64,000 nt of DNA, from assembly GCF_001592265.1 (NCBI RefSeq), contig NZ_BCWP01000012.1, forward strand, positions 1-64,000. The letters are read 5' to 3'. This stretch comes from Curvibacter delicatus NBRC 14919 (GTDB lineage: Bacteria > Pseudomonadota > Gammaproteobacteria > Burkholderiales > Burkholderiaceae_C). Numbering within the stretch: the first letter of the stretch is position 1; every line of letters starts with the position of its first letter. Shown here one piece after another: positions 1 to 8,883 of the stretch. A program made the translations under genes and the position numbers. A model generated the notes under the pieces. That model was not told the origin of the DNA. It worked only from the letters and a program-made list of their open reading frames with translations, and ran no database searches.

Positions 1-30
1 TTGCCAGCTCTGCCAGGCACTCAGCCAAAC

Positions 31-76
31 GCTGCAAATTCAATAGCATTTGGCGCAATAACCACAAGGCAAAAGC
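31..76 (+). repeat. Dispersed ~54 bp palindromic repeat, diverged copy
   Basis: Head GCTGCAAATTCAATAGC (31-47) followed by a TTGGCGC block and an AAGGCAAAAG tail. It resembles better copies at 16789, 24134 and 62093, whose head is GCTATNAATTTNATAGC. It lies just beyond the rne terminator. Confidence 0.55.
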
Positions 77-79
77 CAC

Positions 80-107
80 AAAAAAGCCCGCATGATGCGG
101 GCTTTTT
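80..107 (-). terminator. Rho-independent terminator of rne (bidirectional)
   Basis: Perfect stem AAAAAGCCCGCA / TGCGGGCTTTTT with a short loop. It is flanked by A and T runs, so it can work in both directions. It lies 18 bases past the rne stop codon. Confidence 0.9.
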
Positions 108-124
108 GTTGGCGGGGCAGGGCG

Positions 125-3022
125 TCAGCTCTGCACCGACTGCTGCTCGAACGGCAGGTTCAGGTCACGCAGATCCTTGCGGGTCTCAACCAGGATCAGC
201 GGACCCTCGTCGATCACCACCGGCGCCGGACGCTCGCGCGGCACATGCACCGGCTTCGGTTCTGCGGCGATGGCGGCCTGCACGGCTGCCACCTTGTCCG
301 CATCGGAGTTGACCCACTGCAGGCCGGCGGTATCGGCGATCTGGTTCAGCTCGGCCAGCGGCAGGGCATAGCTCTGGACACGCGGCAGGCCACGGGCGGC
401 GGGTGCTGCAGCCGGTGCTGGGGCGCGGGTTTCAGCCACGGGTGCGGCAACCGGTGCGCTGTTGAATGCTGCTGGCGGCGTTTCCACCGGGGCAGTTTCC
501 TGCGGGGCAGTTTCCTGCGGGGCACGTTCCTGACGCTCGCCGCGTTCCCCGCGCTCGCCACGCTGGCGGTCGCGGCCATAACGGTCGCGCGAGCGGCGCT
601 CGCGTTGGCCGTTGCCGCCTTCGCCTTCAGCCGGTGCTGCAGTCTCGGTGGCGGCTTGTTGTGCCATGTCGAGCACGACCTGATTTTCCGCCGTGGCAAC
701 CGCAGGGGCGACTGCTGGCGCGCCAACCATGCCTTCGCCGTTCAGGCGGACTTCTTCAGCCGGTTGTTGACGGGTGTCGTCCTGACGCGGCGGGCGTTCA
801 CCGCGGCGTCCGCCGCGACCCTCGCCCCGCTCGCCGCGGCCTTCACCACGGTTTTCACCGCGTTCGGCGCGTTCACCCCGGGGGGCGCGCTGTTCTGTGC
901 GCTCACCGCGTTCACCCTGCTCGGTGCGTTCGCCACGTTCAGCACGGTCACCGCGACCACGCTGCTCGCCGTTGCGCGGCGCGCGTTCCTGACGCTGTTC
1001 GGTCTTGGCGGCTTCGTTGCCCTGGGCTGCCGACTCGGCCGTCATGGCCTTGTTGTCGGTCTCACCGCGCTGGCCCTGGCGCTCACCGCGACCGCGGCCT
1101 TCGCCATCACGGCCACCGCGTCCACCACGACCGCCGCGTCCACGGCCTTCGCCGCGTCCTTCCGGACGACCCTCAGCGCGACCTTCGCCGCCGCGGCCTT
1201 CGCCACGACCACGGCCTTCACCGCCACGGCCACCGCGACCCTCGCGGCGCTCGTCTTTCTTGTCACCCGTCTTGACGGGCTCGGCTGCCGGCGCAGCGCC
1301 GAACAGGCTCTTGAGCCAGCCGAAGAAGCCGGTGCTGGCCGGGGCTGCCGGCTTGGCTGCTTTTACCGGTTTGGCCGCCTGGGGCTGCGCGACGGGTTTC
1401 GGTGCCACGATCGGTGCCGGTGCATCGGGCAGCACACCCTTGATGACCGGAGTCTGCTTGTTGGTCGGCTCCTGCGAGCGACGCGTCACCGCGGTCGGGT
1501 CTTCCACCTCTTCGGCCATCTTGTAGCTGGCTTCGATGTTGTCCAGGCGCGGGTCGTCGTGCTTGAGGCGCTCGAGCTTGTAGTTCGGCGTTTCCAGCGA
1601 CTTGTTGGGCACCATCAGCACGTTGATGCGCTGCTTGAGCTCGATCTTGGCGATTTCGGTGCGCTTCTCGTTGAGCAGGAAGGAGGCGACGTCCACCGGC
1701 ACTTGGCATAGCACCGAAGCGGTGTTGTCCTTCTGGGCTTCTTCCTGGATGATGCGCAGGATCTGCAGCGCCGAGCTTTCGGTGTCGCGGATGTGGCCGG
1801 AGCCACCGCAGCGCGGGCAGGGGATGGAAGCACCTTCCGAGAGGGCCGGGCGCAGGCGCTGGCGGCTCATCTCCATCAGACCGAATTTGCTGATGGTGCC
1901 GAACTGCACGCGGGCGCGGTCCTGGCGCAGCGCATCGCGCAGGCGGTTTTCCACTTCGCGGCGGTTGCGGCTTTCTTCCATGTCGATGAAGTCGATCACG
2001 ATCAGGCCGCCGAGGTCGCGCAGGCGCATCTGGCGGGCCACTTCGTCCGCGGCTTCCAGGTTGGTGCGGGTGGCGGTTTCCTCGATGTCGCCGCCCTTGA
2101 TGGCACGCGCCGAGTTCACGTCCACCGACACCAGGGCTTCGGTGTGGTCGATCACGATGGCGCCGCCGGACGGCAGCGTCACGGTGCGGGCGTAGGCCGA
2201 CTCAATCTGGTGCTCGATCTGGAAGCGCGAGAACAGCGGTGCGTCGTCGCGGTAGCGTTTCACGCGGGCGGCATGCTCGGGCATGACGTGCGCCATGAAC
2301 TGCTGCGCCTGGTCGTACACGTCGTCGGTGTCGATCAGGATGTCGCCGATGTCGGCATTGAAGTAGTCGCGGATGGCGCGGATCACCAGGCTCGATTCCT
2401 GGTAGATCAGGAAGGCGCCCTTGGCGCCCTTGGTGGCGCCGTCGATGGCGTTCCACAGCTTGAGCAGGTAGTTCAGGTCCCACTGCAGCTCGGGCGCGCT
2501 GCGGCCGATGCCGGCGGTGCGCGCGATGATGGACATGCCGTTGGGGTACTCGAGCTGGTCGAGTGCTTCCTTCAGTTCGGCGCGGTCGTCACCCTCGATG
2601 CGGCGCGAGACGCCACCGCCGCGCGGGTTGTTGGGCATCAGCACCACGTAGCGGCCGGCCAGCGAGATGAAGGTGGTCAGGGCCGCGCCCTTGTTGCCGC
2701 GCTCTTCCTTTTCGACCTGTACCAGCAGCTCCTGGCCTTCCTTGATCGCGTCCTGGATGCGGGCCTGGCTGACCGAGACGCCTTGCTGGAAGTATTGCTT
2801 GGAGATTTCCTTGAACGGCAGGAAGCCGTGGCGGTCTTCGCCGTAGTCGACGAAACAGGCTTCGAGCGAAGGCTCGACGCGTGTGACGACGGCCTTGTAG
2901 ATGTTGCCCTTGCGCTGTTCGCGCCCTTCGATTTCGATTTCGTAGTCGAGCAGTTTCTGCCCGTCCACAATCGCCAGACGGCGTTCTTCTGCCTGCGTGG
3001 CGTTGATCAGCATGCGTTTCAT
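125..3022 (-). CDS. rne: Ribonuclease E
   Basis: Endoribonuclease that starts mRNA decay, processes rRNA and tRNA precursors and organises the degradosome at the inner membrane. The 965-residue product has an S1 RNA-binding domain at about residues 36-119. The RNase E/G catalytic core contains [10 protein letters not shown] and LIVIDFIDM, which carry the metal-binding aspartates, and the zinc-link CPRCGGSG lies near residue 400. The C-terminal half is low-complexity and Arg/Gly/Glu-rich, as expected of an RNA-binding and partner-binding scaffold. The last ~80 residues (from [11 protein letters not shown]) are again ordered-looking. A GGAAAG ribosome site precedes the ATG. The gene diverges from rluC and has a structured leader. 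Confidence 0.97.
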   Translation of the reverse strand: MKRMLINATQAEERRLAIVDGQKLLDYEIEIEGREQRKGNIYKAVVTRVEPSLEACFVDYGEDRHGFLPFKEISKQYFQQGVSVSQARIQDAIKEGQELLVQVEKEERGNKGAALTTFISLAGRYVVLMPNNPRGGGVSRRIEGDDRAELKEALDQLEYPNGMSIIARTAGIGRSAPELQWDLNYLLKLWNAIDGATKGAKGAFLIYQESSLVIRAIRDYFNADIGDILIDTDDVYDQAQQFMAHVMPEHAARVKRYRDDAPLFSRFQIEHQIESAYARTVTLPSGGAIVIDHTEALVSVDVNSARAIKGGDIEETATRTNLEAADEVARQMRLRDLGGLIVIDFIDMEESRNRREVENRLRDALRQDRARVQFGTISKFGLMEMSRQRLRPALSEGASIPCPRCGGSGHIRDTESSALQILRIIQEEAQKDNTASVLCQVPVDVASFLLNEKRTEIAKIELKQRINVLMVPNKSLETPNYKLERLKHDDPRLDNIEASYKMAEEVEDPTAVTRRSQEPTNKQTPVIKGVLPDAPAPIVAPKPVAQPQAAKPVKAAKPAAPASTGFFGWLKSLFGAAPAAEPVKTGDKKDERREGRGGRGGEGRGRGEGRGGEGRAEGRPEGRGEGRGRGGRGGRGGRDGEGRGRGERQGQRGETDNKAMTAESAAQGNEAAKTEQRQERAPRNGEQRGRGDRAERGERTEQGERGERTEQRAPRGERAERGENRGEGRGERGEGRGGRRGERPPRQDDTRQQPAEEVRLNGEGMVGAPAVAPAVATAENQVVLDMAQQAATETAAPAEGEGGNGQRERRSRDRYGRDRQRGERGERGERQERAPQETAPQETAPVETPPAAFNSAPVAAPVAETRAPAPAAAPAARGLPRVQSYALPLAELNQIADTAGLQWVNSDADKVAAVQAAIAAEPKPVHVPRERPAPVVIDEGPLILVETRKDLRDLNLPFEQQSVQS

Positions 3023-3517
3023 GGCTTGCTTTCCTTCTTGTCAGTTCACATGCCCATAGCGGGCCAACGATGCCTGAACTGACGCCTTGAAACGAAGGGA
3101 ATTGCCGGAGAACCGCAGGCTCAGATGGTGAGCCGCAGTGTAGGCGCGTGGATGGGGGCGAGGGGGAGCGATTGTGGAGTGGTTACCGGTTTGGCAACTC
3201 TTTGTGCCCGCGTGGCGGGCACTGACGGCCGATCCATGCCATCAAACAGCGCGTAGCAGCGCTGCAGGCAGGTGAGGATCAGACTCATCAACACAAACAT
3301 TTCGCTTTGATCCGCCTGCCAGCTTCTCGCTGACAGACTTGGGTATTCCGTATCAGTGTTTCAGTGCGTCGGTTACGCCGCCTGTTTTACCGGCCACGGC
3401 AAGCAACTGGCTTGCGGTCTGCATACAAAACGGGCGGTGACATCAACCTTCCAGCGCGGCTGGTGGCGTCATGTGGACTAAACTCCAGACAAATCAACCA
3501 CTTACAGCGCGTCGCTA
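3023..3517. other. Divergent intergenic region rne / rluC
   Basis: About 495 bases without a convincing gene. It should hold both divergent promoters and a long rne leader. Visible structures are the 3040-3083 hairpin and a second one, GTGCCCGC / GCGGGCAC (3204-3222). I see no promoter boxes I would defend and no RNA gene. Confidence 0.6.
3040..3083 (-). promoter_or_regulatory. Hairpin in the rne 5' leader
   Basis: Nine-base perfect inverted repeat GTCAGTTCA (3040-3048) / TGAACTGAC (3075-3083), about 18 bases upstream of the rne start codon. In E. coli the rne leader folds into hairpins bound by RNase E for feedback control. By analogy this hairpin may do the same here; that is inference. 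Confidence 0.45.
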
Positions 3518-4558
3518 GTGAAACACATTATAGGGGGCAAATTGCCCGCCAGCGCTCCCCAGGTCAAATCAGTGGAAGTCGACGAGGAAGCGGCTGGCCA
3601 GCGCCTGGACAATTTCCTGCTGCGCCAGCTCAAGGGCGTGCCGAAAACCCATGTCTACCGCATCATCCGCAGCGGCGAAGTGAGGGTTAACAAAGGGCGG
3701 GCTTCAGCCGACACACGGGTCGAAGCCGGTGATGTGGTGCGGGTGCCGCCGGTGCGCCTGTCGGAGCGGGTGGCGGAAAAAGCCGAGGCCATGGCCGGGC
3801 TGGTGGCACGTGGTGCGCCGGCACGCGAGTTTCCTGTGCTGTTCGAGGACGAGGCCGTGCTGGCCATCAACAAGCCGGCCGGTGTGGCGGTGCATGGCGG
3901 CTCGGGCGTGAGCTTCGGCGTCATCGAGCAGTTGCGCATGGCACGACCCCAGGCGAAATTTCTGGAACTGGTGCACCGGCTGGACCGCGAGACCAGCGGC
4001 ATCCTGCTGGTGGCCAAGAAGCGCAGCGCCCTCAAAAGCCTGCAGGACCAGTTCCGCGAGCGCGAGACCGGCAAGACCTATCTGGCGCTGGTGGCCGGGC
4101 AGTGGCCGGCCAACAAGAAGGTGCTGGACAAACCGCTGCACAAGTACCTGCTTGACGACGGCGAGCGCCGTGTCCGGGTGGTGGCCAAGGACGACCCGGA
4201 CGGCATGAAGTCAGTCACCTTGGTCAAGGTGCGGGAGCGCTCGCCGCTCCCGGTGGGGCCGGCGGCCCAGGGCTACTCGCTGCTGGAGGTCACCATCAAG
4301 ACGGGGCGCACGCACCAGATCCGCGTGCACCTGGCTTCCGAGGGGCTGCCGATCGCCGGCGACGACAAGTACGGCGACTTCGAGCTGAACAAAGCGTTGC
4401 AAAAACCAGCGGACGGCCCGGCGCTCAAACGGATGTTTCTGCATGCGTGGCGGTTACAGTTCAGCCATCCGGTCAGCGGCGAGCGCATCGAACTGCTGGC
4501 ACCCTTGCCGAGCGAACTGGACCAATTTGTGGTGCATGCCATGTCTTCCCATGCCTGA
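3518..4558 (+). CDS. rluC: 23S rRNA pseudouridine synthase RluC
   Basis: Isomerises uridines in 23S rRNA (positions 955, 2504 and 2580 in E. coli). It has an N-terminal S4 RNA-binding domain at about residues 20-80 and the RluA-family catalytic motif HRLDRETSG with the nucleophile at Asp156, followed by the TGRTHQIRVH block. Its 346 residues are close to the usual family length. The GTG at 3518 gives the full ORF, but an in-frame TTG at 3542 is preceded by AGGGGG and could be the true start. The end overlaps the possible upstream start of the next gene. Being next to rne is the common arrangement in proteobacteria. Confidence 0.93.
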   Translation: MKHIIGGKLPASAPQVKSVEVDEEAAGQRLDNFLLRQLKGVPKTHVYRIIRSGEVRVNKGRASADTRVEAGDVVRVPPVRLSERVAEKAEAMAGLVARGAPAREFPVLFEDEAVLAINKPAGVAVHGGSGVSFGVIEQLRMARPQAKFLELVHRLDRETSGILLVAKKRSALKSLQDQFRERETGKTYLALVAGQWPANKKVLDKPLHKYLLDDGERRVRVVAKDDPDGMKSVTLVKVRERSPLPVGPAAQGYSLLEVTIKTGRTHQIRVHLASEGLPIAGDDKYGDFELNKALQKPADGPALKRMFLHAWRLQFSHPVSGERIELLAPLPSELDQFVVHAMSSHA

Positions 4559-4574
4559 CTCTGCCCTTGAACCT

Positions 4575-5240
4575 ATGGCTTTCCGTCCCCGCCAGTTTGA
4601 TCTGATTGCCTTCGACTGGGATGGCACGCTGTTCGATTCCACCGCCATCATCACGCGCTGTATCCAGCTGGCGGTGCGCGATGTCGGTGGCACCGTGCCC
4701 AGCGATGAGCAGGCCTCCTATGTGATCGGCATGGCCTTGATGCAGGCCTTGGCGCATGCCGCGCCCGACGTGCCGGAAGAGAAATACCCGGAACTGGGCG
4801 CGCGTTACCGGTACCACTACATGGCGCACCAGAACGACATCAGCCTGTTCGGCGGCGTGCTGGCCATGCTGGAGGACCTCAAGGCGCGGCACCACTGGCT
4901 GACGGTGGCCACGGGCAAAAGCCGACGCGGCCTGGACGAGGTGCTGCAGACGGTGGAGCTCAAGGGCATGTTCAACGGTTCACGCACCGCGGACGAGACC
5001 GCCGGCAAGCCGCATCCGCGCATGCTGCAGGAACTGATGCGCGAGTTCGGCGTCGAGCCGGAGCGCACGCTGATGATCGGCGACACCACACACGACCTGC
5101 AGATGGCGCTCAATGCCGGCTGTGCCAGCGTGGGTGTGAGCTACGGTGCGCATGAGCCGGACGCCTTTCAGGCGCTGCAGCCGCGTTATGTGGCGCATTC
5201 GGTGCGCGACTTGCACGACTGGCTGCTGCAGAACGGCTGA
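4575..5240 (+). CDS. HAD-family hydrolase (phosphoglycolate phosphatase-like)
   Basis: Haloacid dehalogenase-fold phosphatase with motif I FDWDGTLFDS at the N-terminus, a helical cap, the TGKSRRGLD region with motif II/III functions, and motif IV GDTTHDLQMALNAG. The fold resembles Gph/PGP enzymes that hydrolyse phosphoglycolate or other small phosphomonoesters. The true substrate cannot be read from sequence. The start at 4575 gives 221 residues with the motif at the usual distance; an ATG at 4551 overlapping the rluC stop is an alternative that would couple translation. It likely forms an operon with rluC, the Rieske gene and the S49 peptidase gene. Confidence 0.88.
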   Translation: MAFRPRQFDLIAFDWDGTLFDSTAIITRCIQLAVRDVGGTVPSDEQASYVIGMALMQALAHAAPDVPEEKYPELGARYRYHYMAHQNDISLFGGVLAMLEDLKARHHWLTVATGKSRRGLDEVLQTVELKGMFNGSRTADETAGKPHPRMLQELMREFGVEPERTLMIGDTTHDLQMALNAGCASVGVSYGAHEPDAFQALQPRYVAHSVRDLHDWLLQNG

Positions 5241-5256
5241 GAACCTTCACGAGACC

Positions 5257-5628
5257 ATGAGCGACGAAGTCCTGATCCCCTTATGCAATTCGGCGGACCT
5301 GGCCGAGGGCGGCCTGGCGGTGCCCTTCGACTTGGTTTACCACGGGCAGACCTGCCGCGCCTTTGCCATCCGCTTCGAGGGGCAGGTGCATGCTTATGTC
5401 AACCGCTGCACCCATGTGGCGATGGAGATGGACTACCAGCCCAACCACTTTTTCGACCCGACCGGCCGCTGGCTGATGTGCGCCACGCACGGTGCGGTTT
5501 ATGCGCCCGATACCGGCGCCTGCCGTGGTGGCCCTTGCCGCGGCGGCCTGGCCAAGATTCCCCTCACCGAACATGACGGTGTGGTGCACTGGCATACTGC
5601 CTACAACCTGCAACCTGTCGAGTTCTGA
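5257..5628 (+). CDS. Rieske [2Fe-2S] domain protein
   Basis: Small stand-alone Rieske protein of 123 residues. The cluster ligands are seen as NRCTHVAM (C-x-H) and MCATHGAVY (C-x2-H), the canonical pair separated by a longer-than-minimal loop. Such proteins act as electron carriers or as ferredoxin components for oxygenases. No oxygenase gene is adjacent, so its partner is unknown. The ATG at 5257 lies 16 bases after the HAD gene stop, and the stop is followed within two bases by the S49 peptidase start, which supports an operon. Confidence 0.88.
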   Translation: MSDEVLIPLCNSADLAEGGLAVPFDLVYHGQTCRAFAIRFEGQVHAYVNRCTHVAMEMDYQPNHFFDPTGRWLMCATHGAVYAPDTGACRGGPCRGGLAKIPLTEHDGVVHWHTAYNLQPVEF

Positions 5629-5629
5629 T

Positions 5630-6670
5630 ATGAACGATTCCAGCCGCCCTGACACGCAAGACAACATGCCAAACAGCCCTCAAGACCCGATCGATCATGC
5701 GCAAGTCGCTATCAAAAACGGAGCAAAAGATGCCGCAACCGATGTGCCGGGCTGGGAGCGCAGCGTGCTTGAAAAGCTGGCGTTTGCTGCGCTGGAGGAA
5801 CAGCGCGCGGCGCGCCGTTTCCGCCTGATCACGCGCATCAGCTGGCTGGTGCTCATTGTGCTGCTGGTCGGCATTGGCTTCGGCCTGGGGAACTCGTCCA
5901 AAAGCACCATCACCCCGCACACGGCGCTGGTGGAGATCAAGGGCGAGATCGCCTCGGGCACCGAGGCCAGCGCCGAGCTGGTGGTGTCGTCCGTCCGCAG
6001 CGCCTTCGAGGACCATGGTTCCCAGGCGATTGTGCTGTTGATCAACTCGCCCGGCGGCAGCCCGGTGCAGGCCGGCATCATCAACGACGAGATCCGCCGC
6101 CTGAAGGCCAAGCACAACAAGCCGGTCTACGCCGTGGTGGAGGAAGCCGCCGCGTCGGCCGCCTATTACATCGCTGTCTCGGCCGACAAGATCTATGTTG
6201 ACAAGGCCAGCATCGTGGGCAGCATCGGCGTGCTGATGGACGGTTTCGGTTTTACCGGCCTGATGGACAAGCTCGGCATCGAGCGCCGTCTCATGACCGC
6301 CGGCGAGAACAAGGGTTTTCTCGACCCCTTCAGCCCGCAGACCGAGAAACAACGCGTGTTTGCCCAGGCCATGCTGGACCAGATTCACCAGCAGTTCATC
6401 AGCGTGGTCAAGGCCGGTCGCGGCAAGCGCCTGAAGGAGACGCCGGAGATGTTCAGCGGCCTGTTCTGGAGTGGCCAGCAGGCCGTGGAACTCGGCCTGG
6501 CTGACCAGTTCGGCAACCTCGACTACGTGGCACGCGAGGTGGTGAAGGCTGAGGAAGTCGTTGACTACACCCGGCGTGACAACGTGGCCGAGCGCCTGGT
6601 CAAGCGTTTCGGCGCCGCCATTGGCGAGGGCGCGGTCAAGGCCTTGCGCACGCTGCCCTCGTTCCGCTGA
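5630..6670 (+). CDS. sppA: S49-family signal peptide peptidase (SppA-like)
   Basis: Membrane-anchored serine/lysine protease that degrades cleaved signal peptides. One membrane span lies near residues 65-85 (ISWLVLIVLLVGIGFGLG). The catalytic dyad is predicted as Ser176 in EAAASAAYY and Lys228 in GENKGFLDPF. At 346 residues it is the short, single-domain bacterial form rather than the tandem E. coli form. A stretch near codon 27 (GCTATCAAAAACGGAGC, 5708-5724) weakly resembles the dispersed repeat. The start is two bases after the Rieske gene stop. Confidence 0.9.
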   Translation: MNDSSRPDTQDNMPNSPQDPIDHAQVAIKNGAKDAATDVPGWERSVLEKLAFAALEEQRAARRFRLITRISWLVLIVLLVGIGFGLGNSSKSTITPHTALVEIKGEIASGTEASAELVVSSVRSAFEDHGSQAIVLLINSPGGSPVQAGIINDEIRRLKAKHNKPVYAVVEEAAASAAYYIAVSADKIYVDKASIVGSIGVLMDGFGFTGLMDKLGIERRLMTAGENKGFLDPFSPQTEKQRVFAQAMLDQIHQQFISVVKAGRGKRLKETPEMFSGLFWSGQQAVELGLADQFGNLDYVAREVVKAEEVVDYTRRDNVAERLVKRFGAAIGEGAVKALRTLPSFR

Positions 6671-6704
6671 GCGGCGCGGCTATCGGCCTGGGCGCCCCCG
6701 GGCC

Positions 6705-7133
6705 TCAGGTCGTGTAATCGCCGCTGGCCTCCGGCTGGAAAAGAATGGCCGTTATCTCGGCCATGCCCTCCGTGCCATGCGGTGTTCGCCAGCGCGCCAG
6801 GGCGCCCACGCGCAAGCCGAGCAGGCTCGCGCCCATCGGGGAGAGCACGGAGATGAAACCTGCGCCAGGATCGGAATCCTCCGGGTAGCACAGGGTCAGG
6901 GTCTGACGCGTTTGGGTGTTTGGATCCACCAGCAGTACCCGGGAATTCATGGTGACGATATCCGGGGCCACATCGTGCGATGCCACCAGGTCGCTGGTGT
7001 CAAGCAGCGTTTGCATGGTTTCGAGCGTGGGTGTTGGCGAAAAGTGGGTGGCCTGCGAGCGTGTGGTCAGCTTGTGGAGGCGTACGTGGTCAAGCTGGGT
7101 GAGCGTGCGCTCGACCGGGGAGAACGTGTTCAT
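6705..7133 (-). CDS. rnk: GreA/GreB-family factor (Rnk-like)
   Basis: 142-residue protein related to Rnk, the nucleoside-diphosphate-kinase regulator that shares the C-terminal FKBP-like domain of GreA/GreB and binds RNA polymerase. The conserved core runs DIVTMNSRVLLVD ... TLCYPEDSD ... ISVLSPMGASLLGLRVG, typical of this domain. The N-terminal helical part is short, so transcript-cleavage activity is not expected. The ATG at 7133 is chosen because AGGAG lies six bases upstream. The gene is preceded by a highly structured leader. The symbol is by family similarity only. Confidence 0.75.
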   Translation of the reverse strand: MNTFSPVERTLTQLDHVRLHKLTTRSQATHFSPTPTLETMQTLLDTSDLVASHDVAPDIVTMNSRVLLVDPNTQTRQTLTLCYPEDSDPGAGFISVLSPMGASLLGLRVGALARWRTPHGTEGMAEITAILFQPEASGDYTT

Positions 7134-7482
7134 TGAAAACTCCTGTCGGGACAAGACGCCGTCGCACGGATCCGTGCGGCGGGCGTCATCGCGCTGAGGC
7201 TGTGCCCGGCGATTGAAGAGTTGCGCAAAAAGTTCGAAGGGGAAATCGCCGGGCTCAGGAATGTGCGAGGGTGGGCGGACACAGTTTGGTGTCCGTCGGC
7301 ATCAACCCCTGCACGCGCGCGCAGCCCTGCCGCACAGGGGCCGGCGTACCCATGTGGTGTTCGGTCGAAGACGGTGTGGCGCAACGCATCGGGAAAAGTA
7401 TAGGTGGCACCTTCATGTCGGCACCATCAGGGGTGCAAAGCCCCCAGGGTTCTTGCCAGAATCAAGGCGGCCAGGCCGCTGG
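7134..7482 (-). promoter_or_regulatory. Structured leader and promoter region of the rnk-like gene
   Basis: No convincing gene in 349 bases. On the minus strand a TATACT -10-like box lies at 7402-7397, which would give a ~250-base leader. Inverted repeats in it are CCCCTG/CAGGGG (7306-7311, 7335-7340), CGGACAC/GTGTCCG (7276-7282, 7289-7295), CCCGGCGA/TCGCCGGG (7205-7212, 7246-7253) and a strong dyad at 7155-7187 with a perfect 16 bp centre (7163-7178) just upstream of the ribosome site. Confidence 0.5.
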
Positions 7483-8247
7483 TCAGCGCCCGATGGAGAA
7501 CACCGCCGGCGTGTTGTTGTCGAGTGCAGTCGTTTGCTGTTTCCATTGTCTGGCGCTGTCACTCCGGTTGTGTGCGCTCGCCAGCGTGAGGCCGCTGCTC
7601 ACGGCCAGCCGGGTGGTGGGTTGCAGGGTCCTGAGCAGCGCATCCAGCAGGGCCGTATTGCGATAAGGCGTTTCGATGAAAAGCTGGGTTTGCCCGGTCT
7701 TCAGGGCCAGTGCTTCAAGCTCCTTGATGCGCTGCGTGCGGGCGGCAGCATCCTGCGGCAGGTAACCCACAAAGGCAAAATTCTGGCCCGACAGGCCGCT
7801 GGCCGCCAGGGCCAGCAGCAGGGACACCGGGCCGACCAGCGGCACGACCTCGATGCCCAGCTCGTGCGCGGAACGTACCACCGAGGAGCCCGGGTCGGCC
7901 ACTGCCGGCATGCCGGCTTCGCTCAGCAGGCCGACATCGTGACCGGCCAGGGCCGCGCCCAGCAGCGGGCGGGCGTCGAAGGTGCCGCCATGGTCGCCTT
8001 TCTTGTGCACTTCGCGCGGCAGCTCCTGGATCTGCAGCGCCTGAATGGGGCAGGGCAGGGGATGAAACTCATTGACACGCTTGAGGTAGGCACGTGCGCT
8101 CTTGGCGTTTTCGCACACCCAGTGCTGCAAGCGGGCGGCCACGGCCAGCGTGCCTTGCGGCAGCACGTCGGTCAGCGGTGTTTGTGTGGCGCAGCCGAAG
8201 TCCAGCGGTGCCGGCACCAGGTAGAGCTTGCCCATGGGGGTGCTCAT
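7483..8247 (-). CDS. SAM-dependent methyltransferase, tetrapyrrole methylase family (RsmI-related)
   Basis: 254-residue protein of the TP-methylase fold, seen as LYLVPAPLDFG at the N-terminus, the glycine-rich GLLSEAGMPAVADPGSSVV block, VPLVGPVSLLLALAASG, and FIETPYRN. It resembles RsmI (16S rRNA C1402 2'-O-methyltransferase) but is shorter and more diverged, so I treat it as a paralogue of unknown substrate. The start overlaps the stop of the yceF gene by four bases (ATGA), which supports both the chosen start and translational coupling. Confidence 0.82.
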   Translation of the reverse strand: MSTPMGKLYLVPAPLDFGCATQTPLTDVLPQGTLAVAARLQHWVCENAKSARAYLKRVNEFHPLPCPIQALQIQELPREVHKKGDHGGTFDARPLLGAALAGHDVGLLSEAGMPAVADPGSSVVRSAHELGIEVVPLVGPVSLLLALAASGLSGQNFAFVGYLPQDAAARTQRIKELEALALKTGQTQLFIETPYRNTALLDALLRTLQPTTRLAVSSGLTLASAHNRSDSARQWKQQTTALDNNTPAVFSIGR

Positions 8248-8858
8248 GCGCTGGCTTTCTGGGATGACAGCAAGGGAACACCGGCGGCGCGCAGCAGGCG
8301 GCTGGTGCGGATCAGTGGCAGGCCGACCAGGGCCGTAGGGTCGTCGTTCTCGATCGACTCCAGCAGCGTGATGCCCAGCCCTTCGCTCTTGGCGCTGCCG
8401 GCGCAGTCGTAGGGCGTTTCGGCGCGCAGGTAGGCCTCGATCTCGGCATCGCCCAGGTCGCGAAAGTGCACGCGCACCGCTGCCAGGTCGGTCTGCGCAA
8501 AGCCGGTCTCCATGCAGACCACGGCCACAGCCGTCTGGAATACCACGACGCGGCCGCGCATCTGGCGCAACTGTGCCACCGCGCGCTCGTGCGTGCCGGG
8601 TTTGCCCAGCGGCTGGCCGTCGAGGTCGGCCACCTGGTCGGAGCCGATCACCACTGCGGCCGGGAAGCGGGTCGCCACGGCGCGGGCCTTGGCCAGCGCC
8701 AGGCGGCAGGCCAGATCGCGCGGGGTTTCGTTGGGGTGCGGGGTTTCGTCGACCTCGGGCGAGGCGACGTCGAAGGGCAGGCGCAGGCGTGCCAGCAGTT
8801 CGCGCCGGTACGGTGAGGTCGAGCCCAGCACCAGTTGTCGGGAGGCAATGTCAGTCAT
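8244..8858 (-). CDS. yceF: Maf-like nucleotide pyrophosphatase (YceF type)
   Basis: House-cleaning pyrophosphatase of the Maf superfamily. It matches the YceF subgroup, whose E. coli member hydrolyses 7-methyl-GTP. Visible motifs are LVLGSTSPYRRELLARL, SPEVDETP, VIGSDQV and CAGSAKSEGLGITLLESI, ending with DPTALVGLPL. The 204 residues fit the family. It diverges from yceD, the same pairing as in many proteobacteria, and shares four bases with the downstream methyltransferase gene. Confidence 0.92.
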   Translation of the reverse strand: MTDIASRQLVLGSTSPYRRELLARLRLPFDVASPEVDETPHPNETPRDLACRLALAKARAVATRFPAAVVIGSDQVADLDGQPLGKPGTHERAVAQLRQMRGRVVVFQTAVAVVCMETGFAQTDLAAVRVHFRDLGDAEIEAYLRAETPYDCAGSAKSEGLGITLLESIENDDPTALVGLPLIRTSRLLRAAGVPLLSSQKASA

Positions 8859-8883
8859 GGTTCGATTCTCTTACACTGCAGCC

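Noticed and set aside
92-1711. A 539-codon open frame on the plus strand opposite rne
   Set aside because: It is an antisense shadow of the GC-rich, repetitive rne 3' half: low-complexity Ala/Thr-rich product, no ribosome site and no recognisable domain.
5708-5724. A possible further copy of the palindromic repeat inside the sppA-like gene
   Set aside because: Only the left half (GCTATCAAAAAC) resembles the head, the palindrome is broken, and there is no tail; kept only as a weak note.
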